A stretch of 64,000 bases of DNA from Flavobacteriales bacterium (GCA_020635565.1 JACJZN010000006.1:248001-312000); one strand, 5' to 3'. Counted from the stretch's first letter, positions 8,252 through 17,715 are shown. Numbers and translations: made by a program. The notes: generated by a model not told the origin, from the letters alone.

Positions 8252-8508
8252 GTTAAATCAGTTTTAAAGTTTGATTAGTAATGTTACTGCTCAAATCTTC
8301 TTTGGGATTCATTTTCTTTTTAGAGTCTTAATTCCACCCCTCATTTTTAACAGATTTTAACATAACTGCATTTTCCTCGATTAACACTGCTAGGAAAATG
8401 TATCCACGATACTATACTCCCCCTTATTTTTTCCAGTTTTCACAAAGCTCAAATATTGTGATTGAAATACGCTGTATAAGTCATCATTATTCAAAATAAC
8501 TTCGCGAC

Positions 8509-9834
8509 ATGAAAAAAACTCCTATTGATAGTCTGATAGTAATTCCTGTTAGTAAATTAATTCATAGTTCATTTGCTAGTGGTATTATTTTATTCATTTC
8601 AGTAATAGCAGCTCTAGTAATTGCTAATTCTCCATGGTCATTTTCCTTTAATGAAATCTGGGAGTATGATTTCTCAATAAAACTAGGTAGTCACGAAGTC
8701 TCTAAGAGTCTTCATCATTGGATTAATGATGGCCTAATGGCGATCTTCTTCTTTGTGATTGGATTAGAGCTTAAAAGAGAAATCATGAATGGAGAACTTT
8801 CTAACCCCAAGAATGCAATCATGCCAATTGCTGCTGGTATAGGAGGAATGATTGTTCCTGCACTTATTTTTATAGCATTCAACCATAGTGGTGAAGCCTC
8901 GAATGGATGGGGAATTCCTATGGCTACCGATATAGCATTTGCTTTGGGAGTATTACATTTTTTAGGAAATAAAATACCTTTAAGTCTCAAAATTTTCCTT
9001 ACAGTGCTTGCAATTGCCGATGATATTGGGGCGGTTTTGGTTATTGCATTTTTTTATACTTCTGAAATTTCAATGTATAGTTTGGGAATTGCATCGTTAT
9101 TCCTTTCTATTATGTTTATTGCCAACTACCTTGGAGTTAGGAGCTTATTGTTCTATTCAATTGTAGGTATGGGAGGGTTTTGGTTATCATTTTCAAACAC
9201 CGGTATTCACACTACTATATCTGGTGTGTTGGCGGCTTTTGCAATACCCGGGGATGTTAAAATAGATAGTTCCAGCTTCGTGACTAAGATGAAAGAACTG
9301 TTGTCTAAGTTTAACCTAAACTCTAGTGAAAAGTCTTCAACACTTGTCTCAAACGATCAGTTACAACTGGCTCAAAAAATGAAAATTCATGTGGACGCAG
9401 CGATCACTCCTCTTCAAAGGATGGAAAATATGCTTCACCCAATAGTAGCTTTTATCATTTTACCTCTTTTCGCATTAGCCAATTCTGGTGTCACATTTGA
9501 CAACCATATTCTAAGTGATCTCCTCTCTCCAATAACCTATGGAATTATATTGGGTCTTGTATTTGGAAAGGTCGTTGGAGTAACAATAATGGTTAAGTTA
9601 GTCAGATTTCTGAACCTTGCTAAAATGCCCCAAGACATTAATTGGCGTCACATAATTGGAGTTGGATTCATTGCTGGAATAGGATTTACAATGTCTTTGT
9701 TTGTCGCCAGTTTAGCATTAACTAATGAGGGCTATATAAGTCAAGCAAAGACGGGGATACTATTTGCTTCAATATTATCTGGCCTAATCGGTTTTATTAT
9801 CCTAAAACAACCAAGTAAAAATGCATCTATTTAG
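8509..9834 (+). CDS. nhaA: Na+/H+ antiporter NhaA
   Basis: Inner-membrane electrogenic sodium/proton antiporter for sodium and pH homeostasis. The 441-residue sequence has about twelve membrane segments. It carries the family's key motifs: MATDIAFALG with the conserved aspartate (E. coli D133 position) near residue 144, and AIADDIGAVLVIA with the paired ion-binding aspartates (D163/D164) near 174. The C-terminal half contains the usual GIGFTMSLF-type segment. A polar loop of ~50 residues (KIDSSSFVTKM to KIHVDAA) sits mid-protein as in other members. The gene overlaps yitT by 14 bases, so the two are probably co-transcribed. Confidence 0.97.
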   Translation: MKKTPIDSLIVIPVSKLIHSSFASGIILFISVIAALVIANSPWSFSFNEIWEYDFSIKLGSHEVSKSLHHWINDGLMAIFFFVIGLELKREIMNGELSNPKNAIMPIAAGIGGMIVPALIFIAFNHSGEASNGWGIPMATDIAFALGVLHFLGNKIPLSLKIFLTVLAIADDIGAVLVIAFFYTSEISMYSLGIASLFLSIMFIANYLGVRSLLFYSIVGMGGFWLSFSNTGIHTTISGVLAAFAIPGDVKIDSSSFVTKMKELLSKFNLNSSEKSSTLVSNDQLQLAQKMKIHVDAAITPLQRMENMLHPIVAFIILPLFALANSGVTFDNHILSDLLSPITYGIILGLVFGKVVGVTIMVKLVRFLNLAKMPQDINWRHIIGVGFIAGIGFTMSLFVASLALTNEGYISQAKTGILFASILSGLIGFIILKQPSKNASI

Positions 9835-10699
9835 ACTTAAAATCTCCATTAATCAACATATTAAAAATATTGTATTTATTACCCTTGGGGTATTAATGGC
9901 TAGTATTGGATTGAAGGGGTTTCTACTACCAAACGAATTTTTAGACGGTGGGGCAATGGGAGTATCATTAATGGGAAACTTATTATTCGACTTTAATCTT
10001 TCAATACTAATAATTGTAGTGAACTTGCCATTTATTTTCCTTGGTTATCAGCAAGTATCTAGACTTTTTGCTTTTAAAAGTACTATTGCAATAATTGTTC
10101 TTGCGGTACTAGTTCATTATATCGAAATACCTATGGTCACAACAGATAAATTACTTATCGCTGTATTCGGAGGTTTTTTCCTTGGAGCTGGCATAGGACT
10201 TTCGATTAGAGGCGGGTCAGTTATTGATGGTACTGAAGTTCTTGCAATAATGGTTAGCCGGAAATCAAGTTTATCAGTAGGTGATGTGATAGCTATCTTT
10301 AATGTTCTATTATTCAGTCTGGCAGCAGTTCTTATCAATATTGAAGTAGCCCTATATTCAATGCTTACTTATTTGGCCGCTTCGAAGACAGTTGACTTTA
10401 TCCTAAATGGTATAGAAGAATATATAGGCGTGTTCATAATTTCTGAAAAGAATCAGATAATTAAAGAGTCTATTATCAATGATTTAGGTCGAGGTATTAC
10501 AGCGTTTAAATCAGGTGAAGGATATGGTTCGAATGGCGTCTCGCGTATAAATGAGGATATTTTATTTTGTGCCATTACAAGACTCGAAGTCACCAACCTA
10601 ATTAATCATATTGAACAAATTGACCCAGATGTGTTCATTATTCAATATCCATTAAAAGATGCTAGAGGTGGGATGATTAAAAGAAGGTCTATAATTTAA
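9821..10699 (+). CDS. yitT: YitT family membrane protein (DUF161 + DUF2179)
   Basis: The 292-residue protein has five or six N-terminal membrane segments of the YitT_membrane type (GVLMASIGLKGFLLPNEFLDGG near the start is typical). A soluble C-terminal DUF2179 domain of ~80 residues contains RGITAFKSGEGYG and the PDVFI segment. The transport or regulatory role of the family is not settled. It starts inside the end of nhaA. Its stop codon shares bases with the stop codon of the convergent TetR gene (TTAA), leaving no intergenic space. Confidence 0.88.
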   Translation: MHLFRLKISINQHIKNIVFITLGVLMASIGLKGFLLPNEFLDGGAMGVSLMGNLLFDFNLSILIIVVNLPFIFLGYQQVSRLFAFKSTIAIIVLAVLVHYIEIPMVTTDKLLIAVFGGFFLGAGIGLSIRGGSVIDGTEVLAIMVSRKSSLSVGDVIAIFNVLLFSLAAVLINIEVALYSMLTYLAASKTVDFILNGIEEYIGVFIISEKNQIIKESIINDLGRGITAFKSGEGYGSNGVSRINEDILFCAITRLEVTNLINHIEQIDPDVFIIQYPLKDARGGMIKRRSII

Positions 10700-11283
10700 T
10701 TACTCTCCTTCAGCAATTTAATAATCACATTCCATAACAGCGTACCTTCTTTAACTAAATCATCCCGATAGCTGTTTAATCTCCATTGGAGAATAGTAAA
10801 ACGCATACTACCCATGAAAACTGAAGCTAATTGATTAGGGTCTACATCTGAACGGATAGAGCCATCTTTCTGTCCTTGTTGAATAATGCTAATAACTCTC
10901 TCTTTTTTATTCGTTAGTATGTTGTGAACTGCACTTGACAGTTTCTCTTCATACTGAAAACTAGTTTCTGCAAAAATAACCATAACAATTGCTGGGTGAT
11001 TGGAGAAATGTTCAAACTGAAAATCAATGATCTGTTTTAACTTCTCTATCCCTTTATCTTCACTTTGAATCAATTCGGTCATCTTTGTTTTCAACCCCAT
11101 TCCAAAGTAATTCAAGACGGACGATAAAATATCCGTCTTGTTTTTGAAGTGACGATAAATGGCTGGTTCACTAAACCCCATTTTTTCAGCCAATGCTTTG
11201 GTGGTTAGTTGTTGAATTCCTCCCTGATTTATTAGTTCGGTTGCTGCATTGATTATCTCTATTTGTCGTGACGTGTAGTCCAT
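10696..11283 (-). CDS. TetR/AcrR family transcriptional repressor
   Basis: A 195-residue TetR-type regulator. The N-terminal helix-turn-helix (residues ~8-55) contains TTKALAEKMGFSEPAIYRHFKNK, a clear TetR recognition region. The C-terminal helical domain resembles AcrR-like ligand-binding domains. The gene is the last in the minus-strand efflux operon, 31 bases after the RND pump. It is likely autoregulatory: two identical palindromes of TetR-operator size lie at the operon promoter (17525) and at the start of the tolC-like gene (16768). The link between protein and sites is inferred. Confidence 0.93.
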   Translation of the reverse strand: MDYTSRQIEIINAATELINQGGIQQLTTKALAEKMGFSEPAIYRHFKNKTDILSSVLNYFGMGLKTKMTELIQSEDKGIEKLKQIIDFQFEHFSNHPAIVMVIFAETSFQYEEKLSSAVHNILTNKKERVISIIQQGQKDGSIRSDVDPNQLASVFMGSMRFTILQWRLNSYRDDLVKEGTLLWNVIIKLLKESN

Positions 11284-11314
11284 ATTATAAAGGTAAGTTA
11301 GTGTGATTAATTTA

Positions 11315-14300
11315 TTACTGTTTTACAAGTGTTTTTTTACTGGTAAAGTGTTCTTTTATTGAATCAACTACATAGTAAACAACTGGAACTAGGTAAACTG
11401 TTAGAATGAGTGATGATGTTACTCCTCCAATAATTACCCATGCCAATCCATTCTTCCATTCGCTTGCTGTTCCTTGCGCCATGGCAATTGGTAACATCCC
11501 TACAATCATAGAAATACTAGTCATTAAAATTGGACGCATACGTCCTTTTCCTGCTTCAATAAGAGCATCCTTGTAGTGCATTCCTTGTGCTTTCAATTGA
11601 TTGGTAAAATCGACAATTAAAATGGCATTTTTCACCACTAACCCCATCAACATAATCATTCCTAATAGGGCAAATAAGCTTAAGTGACTTTGCGAAAGAT
11701 TCAATGCTAAGAAAGCTCCAATAACTGCAACTGGAATAGAAAACAATACCACAAATGGATAAATGAAGCTATCATACAGTGCAACCATAATGAGGTAAAT
11801 AAGAATGAATGAAATCAATAGAACAGAACCTAAAGCACCAAAGCTATCGTTCTGTCTTTTTATGTCACTTCCCCAAGTCATTTGCATACCCTCTGGTAAA
11901 GGATTTTCATTGATGTAAGCTAAAACATCATCCGCTACACTTCCTGAAGGACGCCCTAACGCATCTGCTGTAATAGTAACAGCAGGCTGTCTGTCTTTTC
12001 GCTCTAATAATGATGGCGATTCTTCTTGCACAACCTCTGCAAACTGAGAAACTTTAATTGGAATTCCCTTTGGATTAATAATGGTCATGTTTTTCAGATC
12101 GTCATAATCGTTTCGATTGAACTCATCAAAATAGATTCTTATCGGATATTCTGTCCCTTCTTGAGTTAAAACGGCATCATCATTTCCAGTTAGTGCATTT
12201 CTGATACTTATTCCTACATAAGCTGCTGTTAAACCGTATTTCTGCATTAATATATCATCTGGAATAACTCGGTATTCTGGTGCGCCATTTTCTACGGACA
12301 ATTGAACATTATCTGCTCCTGGAATCTCCTGTATAGCATTTTGTAAATTGGTCGATACTTTCAGAACCTCTTCAAAACTAGCTCCACTAATGGTCAATTC
12401 AATAGGCGCAGAGCGCGGAATTAAACCTAATCCTGCCATGGAGAAATTAATTCCTGTAAACTGATCTTGAAGTTCAACTCTAAGATCCTTCATGTAAGTC
12501 TCTGTTGGTTGAAAATCTCGATCTTCTTTTGGCTTCAGTTGAATGGTGAATTCTGTAATATTGGGTGAACCAACTCCCAAGCTTCCAATTCCTGTACTTG
12601 GACCTCCAACATTACTAAATACTGTTGAAATATCAGGTTGACTTAACAAGAACTGTTCTACTTGATAAGAAACAATGTTATTCTGTTTTATTGAAGTTGT
12701 TTTATCGTATTCCAGAGATAGACGAAATTTTCCTTGATCACCTGTGGCAATCAATTCTTTTCCTATGATATTTTGTTTTAGCATTACTCCCGTGAGGGCA
12801 AACAGAGCCAAAAGAATTCCTGTAAAAATGAGCTTATGATTCAGTACCCATTTCAACTGGTTTCCGTACCAATTGGTAAAATTGTCGAGTTGAACTTCAA
12901 ACCAAATCAAGAACTTATTAAAGAAATTGGTAGGCTTTAAGTCTTCTGATTTTCCAATTCTGGAAGCCATCCAAGGGGTTAAGGTAAACCCAACCAATAA
13001 ACTGGTGAGGGTTGAAGTTATCACAACTACCGAGAATTGCTTCAGCATATCTGCTACAAATACTTGCAAAAAGAGAATCGGTAGGAAAACCACAATATCA
13101 ACTAGCGTTATGGATAGGGCTGAAAAACCAATTTCCATACGTCCATCCATAGATGCTGTTCGTTTATCTTTCCCCATATCAAGGTGGCGTTGGATATTTT
13201 CTAATACTACGGTTGCATCATCTACCAAAATCCCAATGATTAAGGACATGGCTAAAAGTGTCATTAGATTCAGTGTGTACCCAAGCATCCACATTACTGC
13301 AAAAGCGGTTACTAAAGAGGTAGGAATAGCGACCAATACGATTAGGGAGTTTCTAAAACTACGCAAGAACAGAAGCATAACTAGAGACACCAATAACACA
13401 GCCATAATCAAATCCACAACAACCGAATTAACGGCAGCAATTGTATTGTCTGTACTATCATCTGCCACAATGAATTTGACATTACTTTCCTTGTTTTGAT
13501 CTTCAATCCATTTTAATTTCTCTTTTACTTTTATTGATACATCAACTGCATTGGCATCCCCCTGTTTTTTGAGTAGAATACCAATACCATTTTTACCATT
13601 GTAACGACTGACAGAAGTAATTTCTTTAATTCCATCTTTAACAACTGCCAAATCCTTAATATAAATAGAAGTACTTGGTGGAAAAATGGCTACCTGAATA
13701 TTCTCTATGTCTTCTACTGTATTGTACTTGGACGATATTTTAACAGAGTTGGATTGACTTCCATTTTCTATTTTACCTGCTGGAATATCCAATCCAGATC
13801 TATTGATCGATTCTACTATTTGGAGCATTGGAATCTTGTAGTATTCCAATTTGTTTTCATCTACAAGTACCTGAATTTCTCTTTCTTCACCACCTAGTAT
13901 CGTTAATTCCGCAACTCCTTTTATTTGTTGAATTTGAGGTAAATATTCATCCTGCATTTTTTGATAGAATTCGGTCGCAGGCAAATCACTGGTTGCACTA
14001 ATCGACATTATCGGTAAGTCGTTCGGAGAAACCTTACTCATTTCTGGACTCAAAACATCATCCGGCAAATCCTTACTGATGTTATCAATGTATCTCTGCG
14101 CATCTTGCATGGTTTTGTCCAAATCAGTTCCATACTCCAAATTGGCAATAATTACTGAAGCATTGGGTAATGATTTTGTTACCAAGTAATCAACTCCTTC
14201 AAGGTTAGAAAGTGCATCTTCAATTTTGCGAGACACAGATGTTTCCACTTCTTGAGGTTCTGCACCCGGATAGACCGTTTTAATTACCACAACTGGCTGA

Positions 14301-14422
14301 TTAAAATCGGGCATTAACTCATAACTCAAATTTTTAAACCCAATGTATCCCAATAGGATAAATACACTGAATAACACAATTATCAGTGAGGGTCTTTTTA
14401 TCGAAATTTCGGTAATATTCAT
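11315..14422 (-). CDS. RND multidrug efflux pump inner-membrane subunit
   Basis: Proton-driven resistance-nodulation-division transporter of the HAE1 (AcrB-like) group; 1035 residues with the duplicated arrangement of 12 membrane segments and two large periplasmic loops. Visible landmarks are the N-terminal MNITEISIKRPSLIIVLFSV segment, the TM4-type stretch LLAMSLIIGILVDDATVVLEN with the paired proton-relay aspartates, and the late segment GLVVKNAILIVDF. It is followed by the TetR gene and preceded by adaptor and outer-membrane channel genes, making a complete tripartite system. Substrate range cannot be predicted. Confidence 0.95.
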   Translation of the reverse strand: MNITEISIKRPSLIIVLFSVFILLGYIGFKNLSYELMPDFNQPVVVIKTVYPGAEPQEVETSVSRKIEDALSNLEGVDYLVTKSLPNASVIIANLEYGTDLDKTMQDAQRYIDNISKDLPDDVLSPEMSKVSPNDLPIMSISATSDLPATEFYQKMQDEYLPQIQQIKGVAELTILGGEEREIQVLVDENKLEYYKIPMLQIVESINRSGLDIPAGKIENGSQSNSVKISSKYNTVEDIENIQVAIFPPSTSIYIKDLAVVKDGIKEITSVSRYNGKNGIGILLKKQGDANAVDVSIKVKEKLKWIEDQNKESNVKFIVADDSTDNTIAAVNSVVVDLIMAVLLVSLVMLLFLRSFRNSLIVLVAIPTSLVTAFAVMWMLGYTLNLMTLLAMSLIIGILVDDATVVLENIQRHLDMGKDKRTASMDGRMEIGFSALSITLVDIVVFLPILFLQVFVADMLKQFSVVVITSTLTSLLVGFTLTPWMASRIGKSEDLKPTNFFNKFLIWFEVQLDNFTNWYGNQLKWVLNHKLIFTGILLALFALTGVMLKQNIIGKELIATGDQGKFRLSLEYDKTTSIKQNNIVSYQVEQFLLSQPDISTVFSNVGGPSTGIGSLGVGSPNITEFTIQLKPKEDRDFQPTETYMKDLRVELQDQFTGINFSMAGLGLIPRSAPIELTISGASFEEVLKVSTNLQNAIQEIPGADNVQLSVENGAPEYRVIPDDILMQKYGLTAAYVGISIRNALTGNDDAVLTQEGTEYPIRIYFDEFNRNDYDDLKNMTIINPKGIPIKVSQFAEVVQEESPSLLERKDRQPAVTITADALGRPSGSVADDVLAYINENPLPEGMQMTWGSDIKRQNDSFGALGSVLLISFILIYLIMVALYDSFIYPFVVLFSIPVAVIGAFLALNLSQSHLSLFALLGMIMLMGLVVKNAILIVDFTNQLKAQGMHYKDALIEAGKGRMRPILMTSISMIVGMLPIAMAQGTASEWKNGLAWVIIGGVTSSLILTVYLVPVVYYVVDSIKEHFTSKKTLVKQ

Positions 14423-14432
14423 GGCGCTTGGA

Positions 14433-15479
14433 TTATTGATTCACAATTACATTGGCGTTATCAAAAAGATTGATAAATCCTCCTATTACAATTGTATCTC
14501 CTTTTTTGATTTCACCCTTAACGGATAGATAATCTCCATTTCTTGATAGAATTGATATTGGCGTTCTAACCGCTTTACCATTGGATACAACATATACTTC
14601 TGGATTTGATTCAGATCCAATTATTGCCTTTGAGGAAATGGTTAATGCATCAGTCAAGTTTTGATTGGTTACGAATTTTAACTCACCATTCATTTTGGGT
14701 TTTATTCCATTTGAATTGTCTAGTGCAAACTCTACTTTAAAACTATTACCCATACCACCTTTACTACTTACTTGGCTTAAACTTGCCGAAATAGAATTGG
14801 CAGATATACCTGTTGTTACAGAGTAAGGTTGATTCTCTGTAAACAAATGCAGGTCTTCTTCGGGAACATTAATTACAAACTTTAATTCAGTTTGATTGAT
14901 TAATTCAAACAAAGGCACGGCAGGTGACGCAAATCCACCCACTTCACAAAATTTCATAGATACCACTCCATTAAAAGGAGCGCGAACAGTTGATTTATTG
15001 ATTTGCTCAAGGATTGTTTTCTTCTCTGCTTCAATGGTAGCAATCGCATTTTGCGTTTTTTCCAAAGTGATAGCAGGAACAGCATCTTCATTCGATAAAG
15101 TTAGATAGCGGGCTTCATCCTTTTTTAAACCATCTAATTTGGTTTCAAGAACATTCAATTGAAGTTGAAGCATTTGATCATCCATTTTCAGTAAGGCTTG
15201 CCCCTTGGAAACTTTTTGACCTTCTTTCACAAAGATTTGGGTGATTTTGCCTTGTATATCAGCACTCACTTTTACTTCATTCATAGATTCAAACAAACCA
15301 CTAAAAGTCTTGTTTTGTGTTTCGTTTTTATCTTTTATTACTTCACCAAACACTTTTACTGGTGCTTCTTTATCGTATTGATAAACTCGATTTTCTGCTT
15401 CTTTTTTGTTTTGAGCTAATTGGATAACAACTATGGCAAGCAAGCCCACAATTATTAATATGCTTATGATTCTTTTCAT
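14433..15479 (-). CDS. Efflux RND periplasmic adaptor (membrane fusion protein)
   Basis: HlyD/AcrA-type adaptor linking the pump to the outer-membrane channel. It has an N-terminal membrane anchor (residues ~4-21) with no lipobox cysteine. A split barrel-sandwich lipoyl domain follows (SADIQGKITQIFVKEGQKVSKGQ and STVRAPFNGVVSM), separated by a short helical hairpin of ~70 residues. Beta-barrel and membrane-proximal domains come last. Its 348-residue length is usual. It sits 10 bases before the pump gene and 4 bases after the channel gene. Confidence 0.93.
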   Translation of the reverse strand: MKRIISILIIVGLLAIVVIQLAQNKKEAENRVYQYDKEAPVKVFGEVIKDKNETQNKTFSGLFESMNEVKVSADIQGKITQIFVKEGQKVSKGQALLKMDDQMLQLQLNVLETKLDGLKKDEARYLTLSNEDAVPAITLEKTQNAIATIEAEKKTILEQINKSTVRAPFNGVVSMKFCEVGGFASPAVPLFELINQTELKFVINVPEEDLHLFTENQPYSVTTGISANSISASLSQVSSKGGMGNSFKVEFALDNSNGIKPKMNGELKFVTNQNLTDALTISSKAIIGSESNPEVYVVSNGKAVRTPISILSRNGDYLSVKGEIKKGDTIVIGGFINLFDNANVIVNQ

Positions 15480-15483
15480 GATC

Positions 15484-16788
15484 CTAATTATTTGAAATGT
15501 TGTTGGTTAATTTTTTTAGTTCTAAATCAGCTGCAAGGAATTCAGCTATACTTTGGAGATAGTTTTGCTGATTCTGAATAAGCTCGTTTTGTGCGATCAT
15601 TAAATCGTTCACAGAAATTAGCCCTTGTTTGTGTTTCTTTTCCTCCTGCTCATAGATAGACTGAGCCAGATCGACTTGTTGTTCGCTTAGCGTAACATTA
15701 TTGAAAGCATTTTCTAATTGCAAAACAGCATTTTCAATTTCAACTTGTTGCGCATCTATAGTTAATTCCTCCTTTAACTTTAAGTTTTCCAACTCTAAGT
15801 TCTTTTGATCTATCTTTTTATTCGTAACAGTTCCATTGAATATTGGATAAGAGAATCTTATTCCTGCATATCCGATTGGGTAAAAGTTTAGAAACTGATT
15901 TGGACTCTGATCATATCCAAAACCTTGGGTTCCGTATGTTGCCACAAATCCAACCTCTGGTATGTATTTAGATTGTTTCAGTGACTTTAAATCTATATTG
16001 ATAATCTCTTGTTGCAATTGAATGATTTCTATATCCTTATTACCATTGTCTTCATACTGCATAAGGTCAATCATTAATATATTGTCCTCTACCTCAATAG
16101 TTGAAGCACTTCCTGTAAGCAATTGAAGTGCATTATAGATTTGCTGTAATTTGACATCAAGATTGGCGTGATACGATTGTAGTGTAGATACTTTTAATTC
16201 CAACTTCTTCACATCATTTTGATTCGCTAACTTTTGTTCGGCTAATAATTCAATATTTTGCTTTACTCTTTCTGTATTTGAAATGGTCGAATCAATAAAA
16301 ACCATCTGGCTCTTTAATAGCTGAGCATTTCGATAAATGTTTGAGACTTCAAAATAAATTTGGTCATACGTCTTTTGAACTTCTAGCTCTACTATTTTTT
16401 GAGAGGTTTCCAACTTATTAATGTTGCCCATCAGCCCAGACGAATAAATAGGAACTTGTAACAGTACATTCGCATTAATGTTATGAGGCACTCCAAATTG
16501 AGCTTCTTTAAATTGTCCTTCTGGTCCACCGAAAACCGATAATGGCATGAGCTGATATGGGAGTTCAATGAAGTATTTATACTCTCCATTAATACTGAGT
16601 TTTGGTAAAAGGTTAGATTTAACTTCCTTTTGTTTCAGAGCTGATAATTCTTGAGTATTCTCAGCAATGGCAATTCTCTGATTGTTCGCATAAGCGCTAT
16701 CAATGCATTGCTCTAGTGTCCATGTTTGTCCGTATAGATTTATACTACTTAAGAATAAAATCAACACGTTAGTATTTACTAACTTCAT
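15484..16788 (-). CDS. TolC family outer-membrane efflux protein
   Basis: The 434-residue protein starts with a signal peptide (MKLVNTNVLILFLSSINLYGQ). It then has the two repeated OEP helical domains of TolC-type channels, with WTLEQCIDSAYANN at the start of the first and IRFSYPIFNGTVTNKKI near the second. It completes the tripartite efflux system. An unusual feature is that codons 2-7 form part of a 16-bp palindrome identical to the one at the operon promoter, so the first residues of the signal peptide are constrained by a DNA-binding site. The gene starts 13 bases after the cupin stop. Confidence 0.92.
   Translation of the reverse strand: MKLVNTNVLILFLSSINLYGQTWTLEQCIDSAYANNQRIAIAENTQELSALKQKEVKSNLLPKLSINGEYKYFIELPYQLMPLSVFGGPEGQFKEAQFGVPHNINANVLLQVPIYSSGLMGNINKLETSQKIVELEVQKTYDQIYFEVSNIYRNAQLLKSQMVFIDSTISNTERVKQNIELLAEQKLANQNDVKKLELKVSTLQSYHANLDVKLQQIYNALQLLTGSASTIEVEDNILMIDLMQYEDNGNKDIEIIQLQQEIINIDLKSLKQSKYIPEVGFVATYGTQGFGYDQSPNQFLNFYPIGYAGIRFSYPIFNGTVTNKKIDQKNLELENLKLKEELTIDAQQVEIENAVLQLENAFNNVTLSEQQVDLAQSIYEQEEKKHKQGLISVNDLMIAQNELIQNQQNYLQSIAEFLAADLELKKLTNNISNN
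16768..16783. promoter_or_regulatory. Second 16-bp palindromic operator, inside the tolC-like gene start
   Basis: GTTAGTATTTACTAAC, arms GTTAGTA/TACTAAC with a 2-bp spacer, is base-for-base identical to the palindrome at 17525-17540. It covers codons 2-7 of the TolC-family gene. A 16-bp exact repeat at two starts in one operon points to a shared regulator, probably the TetR protein encoded at the operon's end. Confidence 0.7.
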
Positions 16789-16801
16789 AACGCAAAAAAT
16801 T

Positions 16802-17086
16802 TTATTTCAATAACATGAGTTGACTGGTTTCTATTCCATCCACCCAATGCTTTACCATTGGTTCAATTAAAACACAGTCACCACTCTTAAGATCGTGTGT
16901 TTCTCCTTTCTCATTTCCAAATCGAGCAGAACCGCTTATACAAATTAAAAAAGCTTCCGTTTTAGTAATATGCTCTTTCAGTTGTTCCCCTTTTTGGATT
17001 TGTATTGCAGTTGCGCTTCCCTCAATTCCTTTGAATAAAGGGTATGCGGAAATGACTTTGTCTGAGTGCTTGTCTTTTATATTCAT
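16802..17086 (-). CDS. Small cupin-fold protein
   Basis: The 94-residue single-domain cupin has motif 1-like sequence around GEQLKEHITKTEAFLICISG and motif 2-like sequence in GDCVLIEPMVKHWVDGI, consistent with a double-stranded beta-helix. Only some of the usual metal-binding His/Glu residues are present (H39-like, E44-like, H80-like). Its ATG overlaps the stop of the upstream lipoprotein gene (4 bases), so it belongs to the efflux operon. It could bind a small ligand or metal; no enzymatic role can be assigned. Confidence 0.75.
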   Translation of the reverse strand: MNIKDKHSDKVISAYPLFKGIEGSATAIQIQKGEQLKEHITKTEAFLICISGSARFGNEKGETHDLKSGDCVLIEPMVKHWVDGIETSQLMLLK

Positions 17087-17514
17087 TTGAAATACGTATT
17101 AAATTCATTCATTGATTCTTGTATTGCTTCAAAAGATTTCTCTTGTTTTTCTTTTGAATCTGCTGCATTGAGTTCTTTTACCAAATCAATAAAAGGAAGT
17201 AGCCATTTATGAAGTTCATCATGCGCTTTTCCAGTCATTGTGCAATTAGATGTTAGAAGACCAATATTTTCATCCAACTTAGATCCAAGTTCCTCATAAT
17301 TTGGACTGGATTGGTTTGTTACAGCTTCTATATTTGATTCCATATCTTTAATATGAACCATCATTTCCTTGTTCACTTCCCATTTCTCATTGTTTACCAA
17401 TTCTATATTGTAGGTATTCTTATTTGGTTCAGAATTTTCCTTAGAATCTGATTGGTTCGTACAGCTAGTGATTAGCGTTAAACTTATTACTGCTATTTTA
17501 AATATGCTTTTCAT
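17083..17514 (-). CDS. Putative lipoprotein, first gene of the efflux operon
   Basis: The 143-residue protein begins with a lipoprotein signal (MKSIFKIAVISLTLITSCTN, lipobox Cys18). A Ser/Asn-rich linker follows, then a predicted helical domain with NCTMTGKAHDELHKWLLPFIDLVKEL, reminiscent of helical heavy-metal or ligand-binding lipoproteins. No named family was recognised. The promoter-proximal position behind a TetR-type palindrome suggests it is induced together with the pump and may help bind the inducer or substrate in the periplasm. That is inference. Confidence 0.7.
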   Translation of the reverse strand: MKSIFKIAVISLTLITSCTNQSDSKENSEPNKNTYNIELVNNEKWEVNKEMMVHIKDMESNIEAVTNQSSPNYEELGSKLDENIGLLTSNCTMTGKAHDELHKWLLPFIDLVKELNAADSKEKQEKSFEAIQESMNEFNTYFK

Positions 17515-17524
17515 AATTACTGTA

Positions 17525-17540
17525 GTTAGTATTTACTAAC
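17525..17540. promoter_or_regulatory. 16-bp palindromic operator at the efflux operon promoter
   Basis: GTTAGTATTTACTAAC is a perfect palindrome with 7-bp arms and a 2-bp spacer. It begins at the last base of the -7 box of the minus-strand promoter and spans the expected transcription start, an ideal repressor position. An identical copy lies at 16768-16783. Confidence 0.78.
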
Positions 17541-17573
17541 AAAGGTATAGGTTTTTTTCGATAATTAGTCCAA
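17540..17573 (-). promoter_or_regulatory. Bacteroidetes-type promoter of the efflux operon
   Basis: On the minus strand the -7 box TACCTTTG (17547 to 17540) matches TAnnTTTG exactly. A -33 TTG (17573 to 17571) lies 23 bases upstream, within the accepted 17-23 range. The start codon of the lipoprotein gene is 25 bases downstream of the box. Confidence 0.65.
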
Positions 17574-17683
17574 GGGCGGTACCACACGTAACACTTTAGG
17601 TCTAGTTGAATTAAAACAATCTAATAATCAAATACTTAATTGCTGAAATATGATTTCGAAATTTATAAAAATTACAACATAAA

Positions 17684-17715
17684 AAAACACCGAACTACAA
17701 GTAATTCGGTGTTTT
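17684..17715 (-). terminator. Rho-independent terminator at the left edge of the island
   Basis: The stem AACACCGAA/TTCGGTGTT has a ~10-base loop. On the minus strand the hairpin is followed by seven Ts, and on the plus strand by TTTATTT, so it may work in both directions. It lies just beyond a 9-bp copy of the tRNA-Val 3' end on the minus strand. It may be the original terminator of that tRNA gene before an element was inserted. Confidence 0.65.

Noticed and set aside
8546..8561. GTTAGTAAATTAATTC in nhaA resembles half of the efflux operon palindrome
   Set aside because: Only the first ten bases match, the second arm is absent, and it lies in conserved coding sequence; treated as chance.
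11292..11310. GTTAGTG-like sequence in the gap between tetR and the RND gene as a third operator
   Set aside because: Only one arm is similar and the opposite arm does not match; not supported.
12927..13499. Long open frame on the plus strand opposite the RND pump gene
   Set aside because: It is the antisense shadow of a strongly conserved transporter gene and has no recognisable protein features.
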